Below are positions 26,001-36,787 of a stretch of 64,000 nucleotides of DNA, one piece after another. How positions within the stretch are numbered: position 1 is the stretch's first letter; each line of letters begins with the position of its first letter. The stretch lies in contig JAULSU010000004.1 in NCBI GenBank assembly GCA_030512335.1, forward strand, positions 1,364,001 to 1,428,000, in the 5' to 3' direction. Under the pieces are notes generated by a model that worked only from the letters and a program-made list of their open reading frames with translations, did not search any database and was not told where the DNA came from. The translations under genes were made by a program, and so were the position numbers. The stretch comes from Immersiella caudata (Eukaryota; Ascomycota; Sordariomycetes; Sordariales; Lasiosphaeriaceae).

Positions 26001-26272
26001 AGAAGGCGCTTCATCCCGTATCTGTATTTCAGCCGGTGAAGCCTGCGAGTCCGTACAAGCCTTGGAGGGGCCCTTTGAAGCGACGGCCACGCTCCTCGGC
26101 ACGAAGGAAAGGGGGCCAGCGGAAGGACGGGCAGGACGGTGTGCTGAAGGAGAAGAACGCGCCGGACACGCTCAAGAATGGAGAAGCTGCAGAGTTAAAG
26201 GAACCCGACGCTAGGGAGGATGGTGCGCGGCTGAAAGATGGTGAGGTTGCCAAAGAGAAGGTCTCTAGGTAA
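23045..26272 (+). CDS. PET127: Mitochondrial RNA-processing protein Pet127 (1075 aa)
   Basis: A single-exon frame starting at ATG 23045. The N-terminus is Arg/Ala-rich without acids and fits a mitochondrial targeting signal. The core (about residues 255-615) carries family segments: LERALFNPGVYHFQDP, VFNFDPYLAQIMP, TSSMTSALAHFHYLLSGFRP, FLMRSQLDALDRRLPG, MFDLKTRAVVSIRMNV and MGRMTGIFVAFHNTKRIFGF. Pet127 acts in 5' trimming and turnover of mitochondrial mRNAs, and the family is placed in the PD-(D/E)xK nuclease fold; the FDLK at about residue 473 is a candidate active-site segment (inference). This copy is longer than I expect. It has Lys/Arg-rich repeats before the core, three charged repeats at about 614-695, a PPTED repeat near 856-880, and a basic tail with a final Glu/Lys-rich stretch ending at TAA 26272. 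It converges on the rhomboid gene. Confidence 0.92.
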   Translation: MWRLGSRAHRSAKQAFICTACRQNQIIGRAVLPVLATRAAFCAARQRQFSNSISPTDEPNRNETTTDTRPDETIIVKEGKDSGPEATNPEDSAPDSQKTMKKKRNSNKTPTSTANPGPNSGRESEPGGIIKAPLVRVVEPVSRKKRSRKGRGSRVRRVMVQHKLTESDAEAVGREAGVRRVLSKLESPETLAMAVAVAREAIVRRVPSERKPGESNVVAARRRRRLGDLNEDTSQVFTFRPSELKIAIVKPPEGQPRVPPGLKYGLERALFNPGVYHFQDPESKVFNFDPYLAQIMPAEEFDFDALRKYVTSSKDTTLLDLTVKHGKKYTGSTSSMTSALAHFHYLLSGFRPLNYEMLSHGFMSTVQVSNQVTRFNRGPVGTFLHWKDGAYAIDADKEFDSETVLSQLGRSMEKLLTLDKEDYEKYRKSNAEKLSNGAPDEEAFHYSSMGDFLMRSQLDALDRRLPGSGMFDLKTRAVVSIRMNVHNYKQGQDYEIRHRFGEWESFEREYYDMIRAAFLKYSLQARMGRMTGIFVAFHNTKRIFGFQYIPLSEMDCAIHGAKHYQLGDGEFRASIHLLNAVLDKATARFPQRTLRLFFEARPTDPPFLYVFARPVTDEEVARVQKDEQDRAERIVQKMEENTVTDEETAEVQKDAQDQAAELAQEVEAKVVMDEEVAEAQQKMYDETDAAVQEMEIHERPLAAVSKRRLWNTIVGWLFRKQGYRVSRGKGRIVQPRLVYEIDLAMKGRLTYLFGKPGNQLRDALVKALARPLGPHRETGTTQVVDYVTQALEPGQFAWCAAKGAGQDSLAELAWRVFASSHSEDRPHKRLEDERVEDPWLQEVEKALAKFVTSRQPPTEDAELPPPTEDGELPPTEDEELLGLIVSVRHKINGVDVDRPNNLHHSDVWDIDYSIKEMPLKTARHRYESMRKRRVEMYSLNRKKEGGDEWFTRFRKTLRSYSEKGAGYRKVHMRRAMKRPVHVLGFKKALHPVSVFQPVKPASPYKPWRGPLKRRPRSSARRKGGQRKDGQDGVLKEKNAPDTLKNGEAAELKEPDAREDGARLKDGEVAKEKVSR
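23506..23715 (+). repeat. Internal tandem repeat in Pet127, N-terminal set
   Basis: Three imperfect units encode a basic Arg-Arg-Val plus Ala/Glu-rich segment. The block AGTRAGGCGAGTT recurs at 23506, 23575 and 23650, a spacing of 69 and 75 bases, so the frame is kept. The second and third copies also share CGAGAAGCC just upstream. Confidence 0.8.
24885..25131 (+). repeat. Internal charged repeat in Pet127, middle set
   Basis: Three diverged units of about 27 residues share the plan T/D-D-E-E-x-A-x-V-Q-K-D-x-Q-D-x-A followed by a Gln/Glu-rich half. The copies begin near VTDEEVARVQKD, VTDEETAEVQKD and VMDEEVAEAQQK. They are probably helical or coiled coil and interrupt the conserved fold after residue about 614. 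Confidence 0.8.
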
Positions 26273-27221
26273 GAGAATGAACCGTTTTGAATCTGGATGA
26301 TGTTGTGGATAGAAAGCCATACTCGTGCATGTAAAATAGGGTTGTTTTTGTGTAACATTACGTTGAGGAGGGCAGTCACTGGAGAGTGTTCGCCGCTGTA
26401 GAACTACACCATTCTTTGTATTGCTCATAAATATATCGCTGCAGAATATTAAATGAAAATTGATGGTGCGAGAGTCAAAGATGTTTTAGCGGCGCCCACG
26501 TACGTGAGGAGCGAAAGCGGTTTTATCATGGCCCCAAGTTATCTTTTTTGGGGGGGAGACTAGTCTACCTAGTTCTTCAACGCCTGGAGAGATGTCAAAG
26601 CTTGTCTGAAGTAGATAGCCTAGTCTTAGGGTTTCGTGGCTTGCGTTGACTTTGAGATGGATGAAGTCATAGGGGTTGAGAACCCCGACAATTTACCCCT
26701 TTTACAAAGAAAACAGCTTGGCAATTCAACCATGTCACAGCTGGACTGTCAATTTCAACACCAGGCAAGCCTCTCTGCCTGATTCAGTTTCGAAGTATTT
26801 GTTTTTTCTTCTTCAGTGACATCCCTCCAAAAGTAGGTCCTCTTTGGATTCGACCCAAGGATGTGCACATGCCTACCACCAGCCTCACCAACGCAGAAGC
26901 GTGAAACTTGTATCCATGACTCAGACATTATTGCTACCTATTGATACCCTAGCTACCCCCTTTGTCCATATCCATCCACAACCCCCGCGGCAATCTTACC
27001 GATTTGTCCAACAATCCAACGACCACCAGGGACAATAATCCCTCTTCCAATACAAATTGCAACGCAATGACAAATATGCGTGTTCCCAACCAAACGCCGA
27101 TGCTATGCAGTCGTAGAGAAAGGCTCCGGTCCAAATATCCGGGTGCCCCATTTTGTTTTCCCCGTCTGTTTTACGAATCGAGTAACCACAGAACGAACTT
27201 TCCGAACCGCTGGTCGCTGAA
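26273..27221. other. Convergent 3' region between Pet127 and rhomboid genes
   Basis: The 3' flanks of two converging genes. It contains AT-rich stretches (for example near 26430-26460) suitable for polyadenylation. No additional gene is seen. Confidence 0.6.
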
Positions 27222-28974
27222 TCAACCATAGAATCTCGCCATTTCCTCCAAACCGCTAAGGAAATCGCGTTTTCTCGTTTGGTTCGCCGTGATCTGTAAG
27301 TTGCCAATCTCGCACCAGTTGTTGACAGGCTAAAATCATATTAGTCACCAAAACAAGGAATTTAGTTGGTCTTTCAGACTTACCAAGCAACTGAGATACT
27401 TGCACCAATCGCAAGTGTTATGATGGACGTAAAAGTTGTTGAGCAACAAAATGAACACAACCAAGACGAGCACCAAAGCACCCGCACGAATGAGCCACCA
27501 CGCCCACCACAGCGGTTTCCGACCCTTGAAGAAACCAACGGGGTTCTTGAAGAAGGATGGCGGGGTCCCCTGCGACAGGAAACCATTATTGACCTGTGCG
27601 TACGGGGTATCTTCCCCGATACGGCGTCTGAGAGAGTTTGGCGAGTGCAAGACACAGATACCTAGAGCCAGACCCATCAAGAACCCGCCGATGTGGGAAA
27701 AGTTGTCCAGACCGGGCAGCAATCCCAGGACAAACGAGATGACAATGTCGAGAAAGATGAGCAGCAAGTCCTTGACCGGGCTAACGCGGTCCTTCCATGA
27801 GTACAGCAAATCCAGCAATGTCAGAGCAATAACTCCAAACAAAGACCCGGACGCGCCCGTGGAGGCGATACCCGTGGCGGCAAAGTTCCCGCCCATGACG
27901 AAGCCGAAGATTCCGGAGCTGATGTACACCAAAAAGAAGCGAATTGGCCCAATAGACTTTTCCATGTCTCTCCCCATTGTCAGCTGCAGGAGCATGTTGA
28001 AACCGATGTGGATGAGCCCGGCGTGTAGGAACATGGGGACGATGAAGCGGAACCATTGGTTAGGCTCTGGCGTCTGGTTGATCGTTGCAGTCGCATTGTA
28101 AAATGGCTCTGGCACTCCGCCAAACCCACACAGCTCCGACAGGGTGCAGTGGTTCGAGGGATCGGCGGGGTTCGAGGTGGTCGTGTTTGGGCAGGGCCAG
28201 CTGATGACGACTTGAGAATCCTGAACGCCCTTGGTGTTGTGCATGCAGGGAACGAATCTGGCGCCCATGTTGATGAGGATGATGTTTGACGGGCCGATCA
28301 TCGGGTTAAACTGCGGCTGTGTCGCAATTGGAGAGCCGGTCGCGATAGCTATGAATTTGTTAGCGCGACAATGTATCTCTCGGGGGGGTGCAAAGTGAGG
28401 GAGCAGTACAATTCTTCACGATCTCGCCAATAAACACGGCCACTTGTATTACCGTCAGCATGTAAACCACCCACGGTATCCGCTTCTGGTTGGAGCCTAG
28501 CATCCCCAGCTCGCCAAAGCGCACCCTCCTCTTGCGTGACTTCTTGCGCTGGGGCGCATCGTAAACATGGTCTTGCATCTCGGGATCCTTAAGCCCGTTG
28601 GCAGCGCTGCCGGTGCGATTCGGGCCCTGGTCTTCGAGCGGAATGTCATCTGCGCGATGATTGTAAGCCATCTCCTCTGAGGGGACCCGCGTCAAGCGCT
28701 GGTAGTCCGAATCCTGCTGACTTAGTTGATGTTGGCTTGACGAAGGCGTCTGGTGCGTGTTCGCGGGGTATACGTGATCGTCAAATGGAGTCTCGAATGG
28801 TGACGGCTGGTGTTGCTTGCCGCCGTAGGGCGTTTGCGAGTGGTAGGAGGGAGGTTGCGACGAGTACGCCGAATATGCAGAGGATGCTGGTTGCTGCCCG
28901 CCACCAGAGTACCCTGTCGGCGGGAAAGTGGGATCGGGCAGCGGTTTCTGGTTATAGTAATCGTTGGCGGCCAT
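27222..28974 (-). CDS. Rhomboid family intramembrane serine protease (545 aa)
   Basis: Model: exons 28974-28410, 28348-27384 and 27329-27222, with donors GTACTG and GTAAGT. Phases agree and give 545 aa. The start is ATG 28974 (protein begins MAANDYYNQKPLPDP). Residues 1-150 are Pro/Gln/Ser-rich and cytosolic. A first membrane helix (WVVYMLTVIQVAVFIGEIV) follows, then a lumenal loop with several Cys and the multi-helix rhomboid domain. The catalytic Ser lies in TGASGSLFGV (about residue 353), the catalytic His in NFSHIGGFLMGLALG (about 404), and the HAGLIHIGFNMLLQL segment is also present. A short third exon encodes the Cys-containing tail ending in MARFYG. The family cleaves membrane proteins within the bilayer; a secretory-pathway location is inferred because no mitochondrial signal is seen. 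Confidence 0.93.
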
Positions 28975-30824
28975 CTTGGCGATCTGATGATGCAAACCAA
29001 ACAATCGCAGCGAGCACGGCTCCCACCGAGGGAGCGAAATTGAATGCAAAAGGGCGCGCCCAGCAACGAACGATGAGCAACGCTCCAGGCGGGGAACTGG
29101 AATGGAGCAAAGTGAAATGTTGGCGTGTCCCAATGTGAGGGAAGACGGGCGGCTCAGGAGGTGTTTTAGCGGTCTTGGAAGCCGGGAGCGTTGGTTGGTG
29201 GAGTCGAGTTGCCGTGCAGGTTTGATGTTTCGTCGGCGACGCAAGGATCCCGACTTCCCGCCTGAGGTCACTCACGCTCCAGCTGTTTTGAGATTGCGTT
29301 GCGATGGCCCAAGCCAGTACTTGTTCGTCGCCAGCAAACGCAAAAGCCAATGCTTCGAGACGAACGGGCCAGAAGCAAGCCCCAATTTCCCCACGACACC
29401 CCGAGCTCAACGCTGCGCTCTCCCGAGGGTTGGGTTGACGCTAGCAATGGCGTGAATTTAACTCGTCTCGAATGCGGGATTGCGGCAGGAGTGCGGAATG
29501 ACGCTCTGTTCCGCAGGGTTACTCGAGGCTGGAGGCAAAACCAACAAAACACACGATTTTGGCAATTTGCTGAAGAAGAGCCGTGATGAGAGTTCTGGGG
29601 GTTTACTCAGGCCCGTTAAGTCAGGCTAGGAGTGGATGAAGGAAAGGAAAAAGAACGCGAGGCGAATGAATACGGAGCATAAATCGCCGAGCCTGACGAA
29701 GAAGCTGGCCAACAGGGCTCCTTTTCAGCTCAGCTTTTAGCGGCGAACTATGGTGCATGCCGATGCAGCTTGCAAGCTGACGTCTTCGTGATTGGGGCTT
29801 GACAATGACCTGCTCCCTCGACAACCCTCACCACAGTTTCTGATCCGCAGCGGCGCCCGGTTTTCCTGGCTGGCCGCGTCCGACTGAAGTAAAGGGGGCA
29901 ATCGGGCGGGTGATCAGTGGAGAAGAACACAACGTCGCAGCGGCGGGATGCCCGTTTGCATGAAGTGTTATTGGGGGTATGGAAACTCTGAAAGTCGAAG
30001 CCGTTGCGGCGCTTCAGGGTTTCGAGTCTCCCTCTGCGATCTGTTTTTGGAAATGCAGGCTATGGGCGGGCTTGTTTCATGTCATTGCGGGTTGCCTCTG
30101 CACCACTAGAATCATCAGACGGCTCAACCCAACCGCAATAAGCGTTCTGCTGGTTTTCGGATTATGCAACCTTAGACGGCAGCAAGCGGCGATTCCTGTG
30201 GCTGTGTTCGCTCGTCACGGCTCGTGTTGCCCCTGTTTGCTTGCGTGTGTCAAAGCCACAGAGGCGTGGTATGAGTTGGACCACACGAACCCTCACAAGG
30301 ACCTTCACGTGTAGGATAGGTTTTGCTCCTGGAGCTTGAATTTTTGTTTGGCGAAAGTCTTGGCAAGGGACCAACGGCCGAGACTCCAAGGCTTATCCAT
30401 TGACGTCAAGAGGCTAAGGAAAAGCCACTCGACGGAGTATTTTTTTGAAAGCTTGTTCTGATACAATCAACCCGCGGCCTCTTCAAACGTATCTCAAGGT
30501 TATCCTGTGCAATTGAAATGTTCCGGGCAGACATTTGTCGATATCCTTTTGATGAAGACACACCCAAGAGAGCCTTCTGGCATGTAACTTTCTTCCATCA
30601 ACATGGAGCCAACAATTGTTATCGATAAGATGGATATGACGAGGGGCACCTTTTTCGAGCTGGGGTCAGTGGCAGCTGTCGTGAGACGAACTGCAGAAGC
30701 TTCCAGCCTCAAAACATTTTTGGCAGCAGAGCTCATACACTCAATTGAAACCTGATCCAGCTATTACGTCGAATTCTGCCAGTTAGCTTCAAGACCGACC
30801 CGCGAATTCTGTGCGCCGAGTAAA
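28975..30824. other. Intergenic, upstream of two divergent genes
   Basis: About 1.85 kb between the rhomboid start and the plus-strand Lys/Glu-rich gene. It holds their promoters and leaders. Short frames on both strands (for example 30500-30736 minus) have no domain or splice support. Confidence 0.5.
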
Positions 30825-31825
30825 ATGGCCAAAGACCGGGCTCGTGATACCTCGGGCAAGAAGATTGAGGAGTCGAAGAAGTCCTCAGACGACAGAGTAA
30901 AGAAGCCGAAAGACAAAGAATCCAAGCTCAGAAAAGAAAAAAAAGTCCAAGAGACACGACGAGGAGCTCGCCAAGGAGGTCGAAGCTACGCCGTCTCCGC
31001 TGCAGTAACTCCAAAGGCTGAGGACAAGGTCAAGTCAGAGGCAAGCGCAGCCTCCCATGAAGTTGTTTCGCTACTTGAATTCCAACTATTATCTTACAGC
31101 CGGCCAAAGAGTTCATAGCCCTCGATAGTGACGACAACAAGGCGACAGCAAATAAGCCCCAGAAGGAGAAGCGTGCTAAAAAGAAGGCCACCACCGCCAC
31201 CACGGAGCCAAAAACAGAGGCGCCTATCCAAACTAATAAGAAACCTTGGCAGCCGAAGAAACTCGAGGCCAAAGAAAGGGTCAGAACGGGCAAGGAGAAG
31301 AAGGCGGCAAAGGAGGCCGCCAAGGAGCAGGGGAGACCTCTCTTCGTGCTCAATGTCGGACGTGCCAAGAAGAAGGAGGAAGAGGCCAAGGCCGACTCTG
31401 GCTCTAGCTCCGAAGACGACCCTGACGACGACTCTGACGGCAATTCCGATGCGGGAAACAACCCTGCTGGAGCTGCCGCCCTAGCCGCAGAGGAGGCAGA
31501 GATAAAGGCGAAAGCGCTGCCCCGACCAGAACGCCGGGAACTCATCCTGATTGCCCGTCAAAAGTATAAGATTATGAAGCGTCTGGGTCTTGACCTGACT
31601 GTGAAAGGTCTTCACCCAGAAGTTGATGAAGAGCTCCAGAAGTGGGTCGAGAAGAGGAAGGAGGCGCATTATCAGATTGAGCGCCGGCGTCAGGAGCGCA
31701 AGAAGAAGGCAGCAAGGCGGATGCGCAAACTGATCGGGAGAAAGGAGAAGTGCACGGAGAAGCTGAAGAAGGGCAAGGCGAGGGCAGAGAAGAAGGCAGC
31801 CAAGGCGGCCAAGGCTTCTACGTAA
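30825..31825 (+). CDS. Lys/Glu-rich protein of unknown function, frame conflict in exon 1
   Basis: The simplest in-frame model is exons 30825-31004 and 31100-31825, with a GTAACT donor and TACAG acceptor, giving 301 aa. Exon 2 is clearly coding: PAKEFIALDSDD, a long basic stretch, an acidic Ser/Asp patch, and a highly charged helical C-terminus (RPERRELILIARQKYKIMKR, then Lys/Arg-rich to the TAA at 31825). The start of exon 1 is also clearly coding. After the run of eight A at 30937-30944, however, codon bias moves to another frame (KSKRHDEELAKEVEATPSP) up to the donor, while the phase needed by exon 2 is the original one. Either the assembly carries small indels, or the local intron model is wrong. 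Composition suggests a nuclear or nucleolar protein, but no family is recognised. Confidence 0.6.
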
Positions 31826-32161
31826 AGATCTCCATTTTTGAACGACTGGGCATATCTTCAGTCTTGGTGTTTTGGTCGGCGTTGGAAGCATATTACCCTT
31901 TTCGCCGGCGTTGATATTTTGGCCTGCTCTTCAGCGTTTTCATCGTTCAACCCCCTTTGCAAGCGACAATCACGGCAGCTGCTAGAGGTCGGAAGTGAAG
32001 ATGGGTATTCCATAGTGATCAAAAACAGAGGAGAATTACCCACATCCTCTCAATCTTACACCTAACACACACTCCTCAGCGTATCCGGGTGGAGATACGT
32101 ACGCCCTTGTGATGCAAATGCCCTGAACCTATTATACACCCCCCTACCATCACCTCTCTGT

Positions 32162-32797
32162 TTATTTCTTCCCATCCTCCTTCTTCGCCTCCTCCCCCTT
32201 CTTACCCCTCCAAACCTCGGCAATCTGCTCCGAAATCATATCCCAATACCCCTTCCCGCTCTCCAACGCCTTCCTCTCCTCCTCCATCCTCCTATCCTTC
32301 CACCCCTCCTCCTCATCCCCCATCCACAACCTCCCTACAATCCCCCTCTCACTCATCGCCCTCTCCCTCCTCGCCCTCTCCGCCTTTTTCCTCGCCTCCT
32401 CATCCATGCTCGCCTCCATCTTTATCCTCTCCGCCTCCATAAGTTTCGCATTCGCCCTCGCCTTGTCAGTCGGTAACGGATCGAAGCTACTTTGGATAGA
32501 CGTGCCAATGGCTGTCCAGCGGTTGTAAGAGCGTGTGGCGATCGAGGTGCCGGTGTAATCGTGCGAGAGCTGGTTGAGCGCCCAGCAGGAGGACGAGCCG
32601 AGGATGATGTTTTGGAGGTTGAAGGCGCCGCGGGTGCGGCCGGGGAGGAGGAGGCCGATGGGGCCAATGACAGAGACAATAAGGGCGGCGTTGTGCAGGG
32701 CGGGGAGGGTGCCGTAGTAGGGGGCGGGCTGGTCGGAGGAAGAGGAGGGGGGTGCGGGTGTTGATATTTGGGGTGGTGAGCGCTCGGTGGGCGCCAT
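32162..32797 (-). CDS. Small membrane protein of unknown function (211 aa)
   Basis: An intronless frame from ATG 32797. After a Pro/Ser-rich leader there are two hydrophobic segments, HNAALIVSVIGPIGLLLPG (about 36-54) and NLQNIILGSSSCWALNQL (about 62-79), then a sequence resembling DYTGTSIATRSYNRW. A long, highly charged helical C-terminus follows (Glu/Lys/Arg-rich). Fungal proteins of this layout are often labelled rhomboid family membrane protein, but this one has no rhomboid catalytic Ser or His, so that name should not be taken as function. The codon positions are C-rich on the complementary strand, typical of this genome. A mitochondrial or ER membrane site is possible but unproven. Confidence 0.75.
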   Translation of the reverse strand: MAPTERSPPQISTPAPPSSSSDQPAPYYGTLPALHNAALIVSVIGPIGLLLPGRTRGAFNLQNIILGSSSCWALNQLSHDYTGTSIATRSYNRWTAIGTSIQSSFDPLPTDKARANAKLMEAERIKMEASMDEEARKKAERARRERAMSERGIVGRLWMGDEEEGWKDRRMEEERKALESGKGYWDMISEQIAEVWRGKKGEEAKKEDGKK

Positions 32798-33383
32798 TGT
32801 GGGTGATTGGGAGGGTGTAGCCTGGATTGATTTTTCTCTTGGTGGGCTGGGCCCGATGGCGAGGTTGTTGGATTGAGGTCGGAGGTGGGAGCGGGCTCCT
32901 TAGGAGGTGGGAAGCTATGGAGATGACGGAGACAGTTCAGTGACGACGCGGTCGAGCAAAATCCAGAGGTGTTATCGATACCGATGCGATAAGGCAACCA
33001 CGCCTTGGCACATTGTGTTTGGTACCCCCTGAGATCGCTGTTGTATTTCGGCGGTTCGTTTGAAGGTCTAAATCATCAAGGATATGTGCACATCGCACCC
33101 CCCAAAATTCGTACACTATGGTATGGTGTAAAGCTGACAGCAAAACCAGTGGGTATACGCCGTATCTGTCCCTGTCCCGTTTCGGACGCGGCCCATCAGT
33201 CCATGTGGTTGTCGCAAGTCCTCGCCGTCCAGCTCCAGCCCAGACAAACACTCAGGGTCCCGTCGCTTGTACAATAAGTCCATCCATGCTCCCACAGGCC
33301 GCGAACTCTAAACTCCCAGTAATGCCACGCCTGAAGCAAACAACGCCAAACTAAAGATACAGAGATCCGCCCAAGAAGCCAAT
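32798..33383. other. Intergenic upstream of the small membrane protein
   Basis: Promoter and leader of the 211-aa gene and 3' flank of the MAU2 gene. No further gene is supported. Confidence 0.5.
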
Positions 33384-36137
33384 TCATCGCAGCGCTTGCA
33401 TCCTCGAATATGCCTCATTCGCAAACATCACACCAGCTTCTCGCGAAGCCGCGGCCTCAGCCATCGCCCCCATCAGCTCATACGACTGCCCCAACATGCC
33501 CTCACCAACGCTCATCCATAGAATATTCCCGCTCTTCTTGGCCTGAGCAGTACCAGCCTTAGCACTCTTCACCGCCTGTTCGCCTGCAACATTCTCGAAT
33601 AGCCTCAAACGCATTATGTTGAGGGCTATTGAAAGACAATGGAAGTTCTGAGTCGCCTGAGCATTGGCGAGCGCCTGCTGTATATGTCCTTTCACTTGCT
33701 GGAGCGGCATCGACCTTGGCGGTTTGAAATCGATGGATGACAGAACCAAGTTGTATGCCGTCTTGATCTCTGGATCCGGGTCGTCCTCACATAGCGGTCT
33801 CAGTTGGTCAATCAGGTCGATCATTCCGGCTTCGTCCCGATTTCCGTTCAGAATCCACAATCGGTTGAGTCCCGCAAGAATCGACAGCTGGTACTCGATG
33901 TGGTTTGTGCTAGTCTTGTGTCCGCTATTTTGGTCGAGGTGAAACAGTGGATCTGACCAGATCTCCGCAGCTGCCGCGAGTTGAGCTGTTCCTTGCATCA
34001 AGACGCCGTTCAAGTACAGAGTCATGATTTTGGGGAACCCTGCGGACGGTTGGGCGTTTTTGAGCACCTCCAGAATATTTTTGACTCTCACCCAATCACA
34101 CAATGTCGCTGCCTGCAAGCCAACAAGCATGTATGTATAGTACACTACCTCGTTTGCCCAACCTGCCTGTCTCAGGGATTCTGGGAGGGATCGAGACGTG
34201 GATGGTGGTTTTTTCTCTGCGCACGCGGTCAGCAGATGGCAGAACACATCAAGAAAAGAGCATTACCTTCTAAGAGCCTTGCAGCCTCGTTCCAGATCTG
34301 TGTACTCCTCCCGAGTGTGGTAGATGTACTGAGTGCCACAATGCCGTTCATCACAAAGCTGTATTACGGTTAAATTTACCATGTAGTATTGAAAAATCAG
34401 GGGACTTACGCCAACGCATATGCTTCCTGCTTGCCAAGCGTAGAAAGCACCAAATAATCAACGTTGCCCTCTCCCGGACGAAGAATCTGTCGAGTGTCGT
34501 TGCTTATTGTCGACGGTGCGTTTGCCATGCGGTGTATTGGGAGCATCACCTCATCTGAGAGTGTAGCCCACTCCGGCGAATGTCTGAGCTCTTCTAACCT
34601 TGCTTGCAGAGAGTCCATTTTCTGCTTGAGAATTTTGGGACTCTTTTGGTGAAGGCTGCAAGCAATATCAAGAAGGAGTAGAAGCACGTCCATCTGGGGG
34701 ATATGGACATCGTCGTTCAGCTGAAGCTTCGCTGCCCCAGCGATACACGCTTGCACACGGGTGACCCAGTCGTCCTTCTTGGAGCTGAGGTGTGCTAAGC
34801 CCTCTAAAATCATGGCCATCACAAAAATGGCCTTGTCGTCACGCTGAGTTGCGATCCCCGCTATTTTACGCAAGTTCTCCAGGGCGTGGTGGTCAGAAGA
34901 AGTGCCTGACTGGAGGTGAAACGCAGCCTTGAGAAATCGAAAAGCGTAAATCCAGTGGATATGTTTGTACCTGGTAGTTTGTCAGTTTCAAACTCATCAA
35001 GACACAGCGCGCGCGGGACATACGTTGTGCAGTCAGCAATGTAAGCATCGATCGACTTGAAAGCAGCTTTCTGGCTCCGCTGGAATAGTGTCTTCATGAG
35101 CAGAAATTGAGAACTGTACTTGAGATCGACGAAGCGATGCTAGAGTAATGTTAACTGGGGACTATAACTCAGGGCTTCGGTCGGCATACCTTCTCGCAGA
35201 CAGCAATGCCTCTTGTCAGCGCCGTTTCCGCCTCCATGATGTTAGTGGTTTCGTCAACGAGAATGCCAGCATACCGTAGACACAACCGTGCCTCTAGCCG
35301 TGGAAAAAGCTTATTAGACTTCATGGCGACCTCTAGACATCCTAGCCCCGTAGCGACCAGCTTGTGATGCTCTGCAACCTCTTCGGGTGTCATGGACCTC
35401 ACAATATTTTGCCCCCCGGCATTCGCTTTGCTGAAGCAGTCTTCTGCGACATGGATCAACACTGGTAGCGTCTCGACATGGGCGTGGGACATGACAGGCG
35501 ACTTCGCAACGGAACCAGCGGAGGGCAACCGCCTTGCGTCCTTCGAGGTTGGCCTCCCGGAACCACCCTGGGAGCTTGCAAGCCTCGGGCTACTTGTTGC
35601 AGAAGATACTTGTTGTGGTGGAAGCGGGGCCCGGGTCGGCGCGACGTTTACTGCAGGCGTGGGCGCAGGCGCTGGCGCTGGTTGCGAGGTCTGTATTGGT
35701 GGGGTGTAGGCCGTTTGATTCGGTGCAACAGGTCGCTGGAGGAAAGACGGATCAACAAACTGGACGGGGGGAGCAGCCGATGGGGGAGGACGGTTGTAGG
35801 CGCCATTGTAATTCGAGAATTGGGGCGCTGTCAAAGGGTAGAAGTTTGTGGGCGCAGGTGCTGGCGCTGGCGCCGGGGCGGGTTGCTGCTGCTGATACGT
35901 TGGCTGAGAATACTGTACATGGTGATACTGTGGATTTCCATTGGCATACGGAGCCTCGCCGTACTGGGGGTGTAGATTCTGTTGTACGGGCTGCTGATAC
36001 TGGGGGTGTTGTGAGTGCGGATGTTGTGGGTGTTGCGTGTGCTGGGAATGATACTGAGGATGCTGTGGGTGCTGTTGCTGCTGTTGGCCCTGCCCACCGT
36101 AAACGGATCCCGGGGGCATCGTGCCTCGATATGTCAT
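33384..36137 (-). CDS. Cohesin loading factor MAU2/Scc4
   Basis: Five-exon model: 36137-35190, 35139-35024, 34970-34410, 34358-34267 and 34216-33384. Donors are GTATGC, GTATGT, GTAAGT and GTAATG; all phases agree and give 849 aa. The start is taken at ATG 36137 (protein begins MTYRGTMPPGS); the ATG at 36119 is an alternative. The first 200 residues are Gln/His/Pro-rich low complexity. The helical-repeat cohesin-loading domain then runs to the end, with typical segments: PVLIHVAEDCFSKA, LGCLEVAMKSNKLFPRLEAR, IHWIYAFRFLKAAFHLQSG, DVLLLLLDIACSLHQKSPK, and a TPR-like C-terminus. The protein partners Scc2/NIPBL to load cohesin on chromosomes. It is divergent from the alpha/beta hydrolase gene, with about 650 bp between the starts. 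Confidence 0.92.
35980..36090 (-). repeat. Low-complexity Gln/His/Pro-coding tract
   Basis: Imperfect repeats of a CAGCAT/CAYCCT-like unit on the minus strand encode runs of Gln and His-Pro-Gln in the MAU2 N-terminal arm. The length of such tracts usually varies between strains. Confidence 0.7.
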
Positions 36138-36699
36138 CGCATTTGCCAGCCGACAACAGATGAGCCCCTTATCCACGCATGCGACACTCGAGAGTTGATG
36201 TAGACATGGATTTATCGACGGCAAATTGGTGAGCGCGCTGCTGCATCGAATGTCCAGGTTGGCTGCTCAACGGATGGCAGTGATGCGGGTCGCAGTTCTG
36301 ACGCGCTCCAGGTTGCCAATGCGCTTCGGTCGTGGCAGCCACTGAACTGATACCCAGGGATCTGTGGCTGTGCTTCACCAACCTTGCTGACGACGCCACA
36401 GCTTGGCGCTTCTTTAGTTCTTCCATTTTCGGCCACCCGACTTGGCGGATCGCCCCACGTACCAAGGAATGATGCCTCGGCATCCACCAAGAATGCCGAG
36501 GACCATCATTGGACAAGTCGATCTTAGGAAAAGATTCAGGAAGGGGAGGGGATCCTCTTGTATACATAAATCAATGAAGTAGTCTTTTTTATCTTTCCCT
36601 GCTATCTTCTAGATCCACAACACACCCATCCTCTCCCCTTGACCCCTCACCGCAGGTCCCTTCAGAGTTCAGACTCGGTGAACCTCAAGTCGCCAAGAT

Positions 36700-36759
36700 G
36701 TAAGCTGTGAACCCCTATCCGGAATAGTTGCTTCGATTGCCGTGCTGACGCTATGCCAG
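36700..36759 (+). promoter_or_regulatory. 5'-leader intron overlapping an AUG-UAA start-stop element
   Basis: A GTAAGC donor at 36700 and a GCCAG acceptor ending at 36759, with a CTGAC branch-like motif, define a 60-base intron 28 bases before the hydrolase ATG. The G of an upstream ATG (36698-36700) is the first base of the intron, and that ATG is followed directly by TAA. Unspliced leaders therefore carry a minimal uORF, and spliced leaders lose it. Confidence 0.65.
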
Positions 36760-36787
36760 CAATCGGAAATCCTTACACCTACAAGTC

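Noticed and set aside
32162..32797. Naming the 211-aa membrane protein a rhomboid protease
   Set aside because: It lacks the GxSx and His catalytic motifs and the number of helices required. Only two hydrophobic segments are seen.
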